Shown here: positions 7,572 to 10,843 of the stretch, piece by piece
How the letters are laid out: every line of letters starts with the position of its first letter
Numbering within the stretch: position 1 is the first letter of the stretch
Assembly (NCBI GenBank): GCA_016932895.1
Contig: JAFGCA010000666.1
Location: 1 to 10,843, forward strand
Direction of reading: 5' to 3'
From: Sedimentisphaerales bacterium
Lineage (GTDB): Bacteria; Planctomycetota; Phycisphaerae; Sedimentisphaerales; SG8-4
Length of the DNA stretch: 10,843 bases
Notes under the pieces: model-generated
What the model was told of the DNA's origin: nothing
The model's database searches: none
What the model saw: only the letters and a program-made list of their open reading frames with translations
Program-made: the position numbers and the translations under genes

Positions 7572-7593
7572 CTGTGGCATTTCTGTGGCATTT
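7572..7593. repeat. Two abutting perfect 11-bp tandem repeats
   Basis: CTGTGGCATTT occurs at 7572-7582 and again at 7583-7593 with no gap, directly after the stop of the winged-helix gene and about 130 bp before the recombinase start. Tandem head-to-tail sites of about one helical turn are typical of binding by OmpR-type winged-helix proteins or ParB-like proteins, both encoded here. An operator controlling the recombinase operon, or part of an attachment site, is the natural guess; neither can be shown from sequence. Confidence 0.65.
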
Positions 7594-8067
7594 TCAGAAG
7601 CCATCATCTTTGAGGATCAAGCCATAGCACTCGCCGCGCCCCTTGATGGCCTCGGCCAGATCCTCCATGCCTGCTTCGCAAAGCGCCCGCCGCAGTCGTT
7701 TGATGGCGCTGCGGACGGTCGTGTTCGAGCACCGGCGCTCCCAGACATCGGCCATCAGAATGTCGTAGGGGTAATAGCGGTCCGGGCGTCGTGAAAGCCG
7801 TTGCAGCAGCTTGAATGGAATGCTCGGCCCCAGGTCGCAGCGTCGACCATGCCACTCGACCGTGAAGGTGGCAGTGTCGATCCGGGGTCGATCCGACGCC
7901 AATTGCCGGAAGCGGCAATGAGCGCATGCGATGCCCGGTAAATCCAGGTCATCGTGTTCGGCCAACACGGACCACACCCGCTCGGCTGCCGCCGCCGCGG
8001 CCGCATGAAGAGTGGCCAGTTCGGCGAAGGCGTCCAAAATCGTCTCGACCAGTTCTTGTTGTCGCAT
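7594..8067 (-). CDS. Receiver-less OmpR-type winged-helix DNA-binding protein
   Basis: 157 residues from ATG 8067; a TTG at 8079 in the same frame would add 4. The N-terminal third is an Ala-rich helix (HAAAAAAAERVW) followed by a CAHC pair at about 48-51 (CxxC), possibly metal-binding or structural. Residues about 66-152 look like an OmpR/PhoB effector domain: FTVEWHGR strands, a helix IPFKLLQRLSRRP, DILMADVWE, a recognition-like helix NTTVRSAIKRLRRAL and a hairpin with GRGECYGLIL matching the GxGYxL wing. No receiver domain is present, so it is not phosphorylated in the usual way. A GGACGGGA stretch just before the ATG is a weak Shine-Dalgarno. It lies upstream of the recombinase on the same strand and is likely its transcriptional regulator, perhaps acting at the 11-bp tandem sites (inference). 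The fold is likely; the role is a guess. Confidence 0.75.
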   Translation of the reverse strand: MRQQELVETILDAFAELATLHAAAAAAAERVWSVLAEHDDLDLPGIACAHCRFRQLASDRPRIDTATFTVEWHGRRCDLGPSIPFKLLQRLSRRPDRYYPYDILMADVWERRCSNTTVRSAIKRLRRALCEAGMEDLAEAIKGRGECYGLILKDDGF

Positions 8068-8472
8068 CGTCCCGTCCAATCGTCATACGCCGACACCGGC
8101 GCGGCCGACGAATGGCAGGTCAGGCCGACATGAGCCGTGCGATATCAGCCGGGCCGCTGACGCTGGAAACATGCATAATCTGCCTCTGACGCACGACCAC
8201 GTTATTCATCATCGTCCATTAAGCCCAAACCAATGTTGGACGGTTGCAACACGCGATGCAGGGACTTGGCGGGGACATGTCCCTGCACGGTCCCTGCGTC
8301 AAAACTTGAAAGTCCCCGCGCCGAGACGACAGTCCCCCTGACAGACCATGCTTCGGCTCAGATAAATGAACGATTGGGCAAGGCAATAATGAGATGTGAT
8401 ATGGTGGTTCGAGCGGAGCAGATCGGCCTGAAATAGCCCCCTCGACACCCGGAAAAGACGGGCGGAACCGCG
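8068..8472. other. Gene-poor interval upstream of the winged-helix gene
   Basis: I find no convincing gene here. Reading frames that cross it are short and have repeat-like composition. The interval must hold the promoter of the minus-strand winged-helix gene, but I see no good -35/-10 pair. Its only distinctive content is the cluster of GGGGAC/GTCCCC inverted repeats at 8258-8337. Confidence 0.5.
8258..8337. repeat. REP-like cluster of GGGGAC/GTCCCC inverted repeats
   Basis: GGGACATGTCCC at 8272-8283 is a perfect 12-bp palindrome. Around it, GCAGGGAC (8258-8265) can pair with GTCCCTGC at 8279-8286 or 8290-8297. GGGGAC (8271-8276) can pair with GTCCCC at 8312-8317 or 8332-8337. The arms CTTGGCGGGGAC (8265-8276) and GTCCCCGCGCCGAG (8312-8325) are imperfect complements. 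Several alternative hairpins are thus possible within 80 bp. GGGGAC-type palindromes are a common style of REP element mobilised by Y1 (REP-associated) transposases; that this is one is inference. Confidence 0.5.
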
Positions 8473-8640
8473 TCATGCATACGCTTCGAAGGGTCCGTCA
8501 TCGAGTGTTCCGGCGACCCAGTCGTCCATAAGTTCTTTTATAACATTGCGTTGCAGTGACGGGTCGAAAAACCAAACCAGGAACCCTAACGGAATACGTT
8601 CAAATTCAGCGTAGGAAGTTCGATTTTTGCCAAAGGCAAA
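8473..8640 (-). pseudogene. Possible C-terminal gene remnant cut by the adjacent repeat element
   Basis: On the minus strand a frame of about 55 codons runs from the edge of the left direct repeat to a TGA at 8473-8475. It reads NRTSYAEFERIPLGFLVWFF and ends DDGPFEAYA, with an ordinary mix of residues and no stop. The upstream part of the frame enters the 107-bp repeat and there begins with repeat-derived residues, so any true 5' end is missing. It may be the tail of a gene broken by insertion, or a chance open frame. I do not recognise the protein. Confidence 0.22.
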
Positions 8641-8644
8641 AATC
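8622..8644. repeat. Perfect 10-bp inverted repeat at the left edge of the direct-repeat element
   Basis: GATTTTTGCC (8622-8631) and GGCAAAAATC (8635-8644) are perfect complements separated by AAA. The right arm overlaps the first 4 bases of the left 107-bp direct repeat, so the hairpin straddles the boundary of that element. It could be a target palindrome, an end structure or a weak bidirectional terminator. The copy at 9131 does not have it. Confidence 0.6.
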
Positions 8645-8747
8645 AGAGCAGGAGCGGGGAGAAAGTAGAAAGTAGAGAAAAAACCGTACAATTGTAAATC
8701 GGATTGTGGGACGTATTAGGTTCTCCTGCGGTCTCCTTTCTACTATC
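8641..8747 (+). repeat. Left copy of the 107-bp direct repeat
   Basis: It begins AATCAGAGCAGGAGC and ends CTCCTTTCTACTATC, matching 9131-9236 except for one substitution (G versus A at 8656) and one missing base in the A-rich run. The copy contains GAAAGTAGAAAGTAGA (8661-8676), which pairs 15/16 with TCTACTATCTACTTTC at 8739-8754. It also has GCAGGAG (8648-8654) opposite CTCCTGC (8723-8729). A weak promoter-like pair, TTGTAA (8692-8697) and TATTAG (8714-8719) with 16-bp spacing, could drive the following gene, but this is speculative. Confidence 0.9.
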
Positions 8748-8768
8748 TACTTTCAATGGAAAAACCAA

Positions 8769-9131
8769 ATGGCTTTCGCATTCGAAAAACTTAACGTTTA
8801 TCAGAAAGCTGTTGATTTTGCCGACAAAATTTGTACCACAACATCCAAATTCCCAAACGGCTATTATTTTCTTCGTGACCAACTTAACCGGGCTTCCTTA
8901 TCTGTTGCTGCAAATATTGCTGAGGGAAATGGGCGGTTTACAAAAAATGATCGAAAGCACTTTTTCGGTATAGCTCGTGGCTCTGTCCAAGAATGTGTAC
9001 CGTTACTGGAATTGGCATTTAGAAGGGGATTTCTGAACACAGAATCTCACGAGTTTTTGAAAAAAGACTTAGAAGAAATAGCCAAAATGATTTCCGGGTT
9101 GATAAATGGTCTTGAGAATCGAAAAGCATGA
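8769..9131 (+). CDS. Four-helix-bundle protein (23S rRNA intervening-sequence family)
   Basis: 120 residues. The family hallmarks are present: a start of the form FEKLNVYQKAVDFADKI, then FPNGYYFLRDQLNRASLSVAANIAEG as the central helix pair, GRFTKNDRKHFFGIARGSVQEC, and a final LEEIAKMISGLINGL helix. This is about the usual length. Family members form pentameric four-helix bundles; they occur inside 23S rRNA intervening sequences and, as Avd, in diversity-generating retroelements, where they aid reverse transcription. No reverse transcriptase or rRNA is seen here. I chose ATG 8769 because family members begin at this point; the frame's earlier start at 8706 adds residues encoded by the repeat. 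Codons are AT-rich, unlike the neighbours, and the gene is framed by direct repeats, so recent acquisition is likely. Its function here is unknown. Confidence 0.9.
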   Translation: MAFAFEKLNVYQKAVDFADKICTTTSKFPNGYYFLRDQLNRASLSVAANIAEGNGRFTKNDRKHFFGIARGSVQECVPLLELAFRRGFLNTESHEFLKKDLEEIAKMISGLINGLENRKA

Positions 9132-9236
9132 ATCAGAGCAGGAGCAGGGAGAAAGTAGAAAGTAGAAAAAAACCGTACAATTGTAAATCGGATTGTGGGA
9201 CGTATTAGGTTCTCCTGCGGTCTCCTTTCTACTATC
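9131..9236 (+). repeat. Right copy of the 107-bp direct repeat
   Basis: 106 bp, matching 8641-8747 with two differences (one substitution, one 1-bp deletion). The identity stops at CTATC: the left copy goes on to TACTTTC, completing an inverted-repeat arm, while this copy changes to ACGGCAG. The right copy thus lacks the distal 7 bases of the hairpin arm. It starts at the final base of the four-helix-bundle stop codon. Confidence 0.9.
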
Positions 9237-9307
9237 ACGGCAGTGGGTATTCCGGGATATCTCAGAAATACGCTGATGGTGAAATTGCGTTAGGGCAGAG
9301 CGGGCTG

Positions 9308-9343
9308 AAAAAATTACGGCTCCGTCAAGGCTGACAGCCGTAA
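9308..9343 (-). terminator. Rho-independent terminator for the PEP-CTERM gene
   Basis: On the minus strand TTACGGCT (9336-9343) pairs with AGCCGTAA (9314-9321), extended inside by GTCA/TGAC with a GG bulge and a GCCT loop. It is followed at once by six T (complement of A at 9308-9313). It lies about 90 bp after the stop of the surface protein gene on the same strand. Confidence 0.8.
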
Positions 9344-9429
9344 CGAAGCCGATTTTATCAAGGGATAAGGGGAACACTTTCGCGGCCCCATCTATTTACT
9401 TTTGGTTTTTGAAATTGCGCGCGCCTATT

Positions 9430-10843
9430 CTATTTACGTCGCCGGCGCAAGCACGCCAAGCCGCCCAGTGCCAGCAAACTCAACGCAGCAGGCTCGGGGA
9501 TAACAACAAAGCCGTTCGCGGCTGGATTACTGGTCAGCGAACTCAGACTGATCTGGGTAACGCCGCCCACAAACTGACTGTTCAGGTGTATCCACTCGTT
9601 ATCCAAAAACGCGTAAACATTGATCGCGTCAATGACCAACGTTGACTCGCCAAGGATTTGCAGTCCATCGCCTCCGAAACCGGGCAAGTAAAGCGCTTCC
9701 AGGCCGTTACGGTTACCGTTGTCAATGGCGTCCAATAAGTTAACGACAGTGGATTGTCTATCTTGGCCGATGACGAGTTGACCGATCGCGAAGTTGCCGT
9801 TAGCGCCCGGAATAACAGTTGGGTCGGTTATGTCCACAGGCAAGCCAAGGTCTTCGCCTCCTACTTCCAGGAATTGCGGGCTGACAAATGTACCCGCTCC
9901 GTCAAGTGTCAGCGTGCCCGTTGCGCTGGTAAAAGCAGTTTCACTTTGCATGGCGAAGGAGAAGTTGCCCCCGACGCTGATGCCGCCGGCCGTGGCCACA
10001 TTAAACTGCGAACCGCCATCCAGCAATAGCGAACCGGACACATCAACGCTGCTGGTTACGTCGTTGATATTGAAGATGGTATTGCCCGTAACGGTGAAAT
10101 CGCCGAGCATGAGTGATCCTTCGGCTTCGATGTCAAACACGACATTACCAGCCGATACCGATTGCAGGGACGAAAGGTCGATTAGACCGCTGCTTTCAAC
10201 CAGAATGCGGAGTTTGTCGTCGCCTGTACCACCTCTTAGGCTATTCACGGATGACAGATCGATAGTAGCATGTTCGGCTGCATAAATGGTGCGTGTCTTA
10301 GCAAAGGTATGGTTCACTTCGCTGTTGATGCTTAGTAACGACGAGAGGTCGAGCAATGTGTTGGTTCCCTGGGCTGAGAAGAACGTGCCCTCGGCAAAGC
10401 CGGTGCCGGTGTAAGCTGTAACGTTCGGCAAAGCAAGTACCGCTCCGCCGGAGAGGTTGACAAAGCTGTTGTTTATATTGGCCAACACGGGAGCGTCGAA
10501 AACGGCAGTGGGGTCACTGATGGTTAGCGCGGTGGCGTTCATGGTGGTCAATTGCGGCAGATTGAATGTGGCGCCCGCGGGTAGATCGTAAGCACCGCCT
10601 GACTGGTTGACCAGTACATCAAGGTCAAGCTGTGAACCTGGCTGCATGGTAAAGAATAAAGAGCCGGCATTTTGCAGATTGGTCAGATGTAAATTGGTGT
10701 CGGTGTCAAATCTGACTTGCCCGGTGGTGGTGGTGAGGTTATCCAGTCGAACCACACCTCCGCCGCTCATTTTCACTTCGACTATGTCGTCACCTGTGCC
10801 GCCGTGAAGCGTCTGCAGGTTGCGCAAATCCACCAAGCCATTG
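9430..10843 (-). CDS. PEP-CTERM surface protein with beta-strand repeats, C-terminal part (5' end outside the window)
   Basis: About 470 codons are visible and the frame stays open to the window edge, so the start and signal peptide are missing. The sequence is rich in G, S, T, N, L and V, in short strand-like units such as DLSSL and LxGGTGDD, typical of a beta-helix or adhesin-like exported protein. Numbering from the TTG at 10836, GGTGDD occurs at residues 12-17 and 202-207 with similar residues on both sides, so a unit of about 190 residues is duplicated. The last 24 residues are a PEP-CTERM tail: VIPEPAA, a hydrophobic LSLLALGGLACL segment and RRRRK. Such tails direct proteins to the exosortase/archaeosortase sorting system, which in Planctomycetota and similar bacteria anchors or exports surface and matrix proteins. 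The stop is TAG at 9430-9432, followed by a terminator at 9343-9308. The binding target is unknown. Confidence 0.88.
   Translation of the reverse strand, partial: NGLVDLRNLQTLHGGTGDDIVEVKMSGGGVVRLDNLTTTTGQVRFDTDTNLHLTNLQNAGSLFFTMQPGSQLDLDVLVNQSGGAYDLPAGATFNLPQLTTMNATALTISDPTAVFDAPVLANINNSFVNLSGGAVLALPNVTAYTGTGFAEGTFFSAQGTNTLLDLSSLLSINSEVNHTFAKTRTIYAAEHATIDLSSVNSLRGGTGDDKLRILVESSGLIDLSSLQSVSAGNVVFDIEAEGSLMLGDFTVTGNTIFNINDVTSSVDVSGSLLLDGGSQFNVATAGGISVGGNFSFAMQSETAFTSATGTLTLDGAGTFVSPQFLEVGGEDLGLPVDITDPTVIPGANGNFAIGQLVIGQDRQSTVVNLLDAIDNGNRNGLEALYLPGFGGDGLQILGESTLVIDAINVYAFLDNEWIHLNSQFVGGVTQISLSSLTSNPAANGFVVIPEPAALSLLALGGLACLRRRRK

Larger units (their letters stand above)
8641..9236 (+). mobile_element. 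Small direct-repeat-bounded unit carrying a four-helix-bundle gene
   Basis: A visibly AT-rich stretch of about 596 bp in a GC-rich setting is bounded by a 107-bp repeat on the left (8641-8747) and a 106-bp copy on the right (9131-9236), in the same orientation. The only gene inside is a four-helix-bundle protein of the 23S rRNA intervening-sequence family. Its stop codon shares its last base with the first base of the right repeat. This shape suggests a compact mobile or repeat-borne unit; no transposase is present, so movement would need help in trans or an RNA/recombination route. That it is mobile is inference; the repeat structure is seen directly. Confidence 0.55.

Noticed and set aside
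7442..7591. Upstream in-frame extension of the recombinase (start at 7591, 50 more residues).
   Set aside because: The extra residues are of unlikely composition for the family and lie before the usual resolvase start. The ATG at 7441 has a well-spaced GAGGG. The 11-bp tandem repeat also borders this start, fitting a regulatory region.
8219..8476. Minus-strand open frame of 85 codons.
   Set aside because: It is a translation of the GGGGAC/GTCCCC repeats, rich in Pro, Ser and Arg, with no recognisable domain or start signal.
8706..8768. Longer start for the four-helix-bundle protein at 8706.
   Set aside because: The added residues come from the direct repeat, and family members begin at the motif encoded from 8769.
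8641..9236. A diversity-generating retroelement, because the four-helix-bundle family includes Avd.
   Set aside because: There is no reverse transcriptase and no template/variable repeat pair with adenine-biased differences; the two direct repeats differ by only a substitution and an indel.

Overview
The window looks like chromosomal DNA from a GC-rich bacterium, most likely Planctomycetota (Phycisphaerae-like) or a relative. The best evidence is the protein at the right edge, which ends in a PEP-CTERM sorting tail (IPEP, a hydrophobic stretch, then RRRRK) after a long beta-strand-repeat region. This assignment is inferred; there is no rRNA or marker gene. I see no tRNA, rRNA or CRISPR array.

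Left region (1-3112, plus strand): three translationally coupled genes. They are the C-terminal half of an SMC/ABC-type ATPase (cut by the window edge), a soluble histidine kinase with an N-terminal HEAT-like segment, and a response regulator with two winged-helix-like domains. The 1-nt and 4-nt overlaps imply one operon. A cytoplasmic kinase, a regulator and an SMC-like ATPase make a stress-sensing or genome-defence system plausible, though not proven.

Middle region (3125-8067, minus strand): a converging operon that reads, in transcription order, receiver-less OmpR-type winged-helix protein, serine recombinase, ParB-like protein 1, ParB/RepB-like protein 2 (degenerate CTPase box), and an AAA ATPase. 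Spacings are 4-nt overlap, 13 nt and about 90 nt, the last holding a possible 17-codon coupled leader. This looks like the recombination and maintenance module of an integrative element. An 11-bp perfect tandem repeat lies between the winged-helix gene and the recombinase.

Right region (8068-10843): a gene-poor stretch with GGGGAC/GTCCCC inverted repeats and a possible gene remnant. Next comes a small AT-rich unit in which a four-helix-bundle (23S rRNA intervening-sequence-type) gene lies between two nearly identical 107/106-bp direct repeats, probably a small mobile or repeat-borne element. Last are a rho-independent terminator on the minus strand and the C-terminal part of the PEP-CTERM surface protein it serves.

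The most interesting points are the coupled ATPase/HEAT-kinase/regulator operon, the recombinase plus unequal ParB pair plus AAA ATPase module, and the direct-repeat-flanked four-helix-bundle gene.
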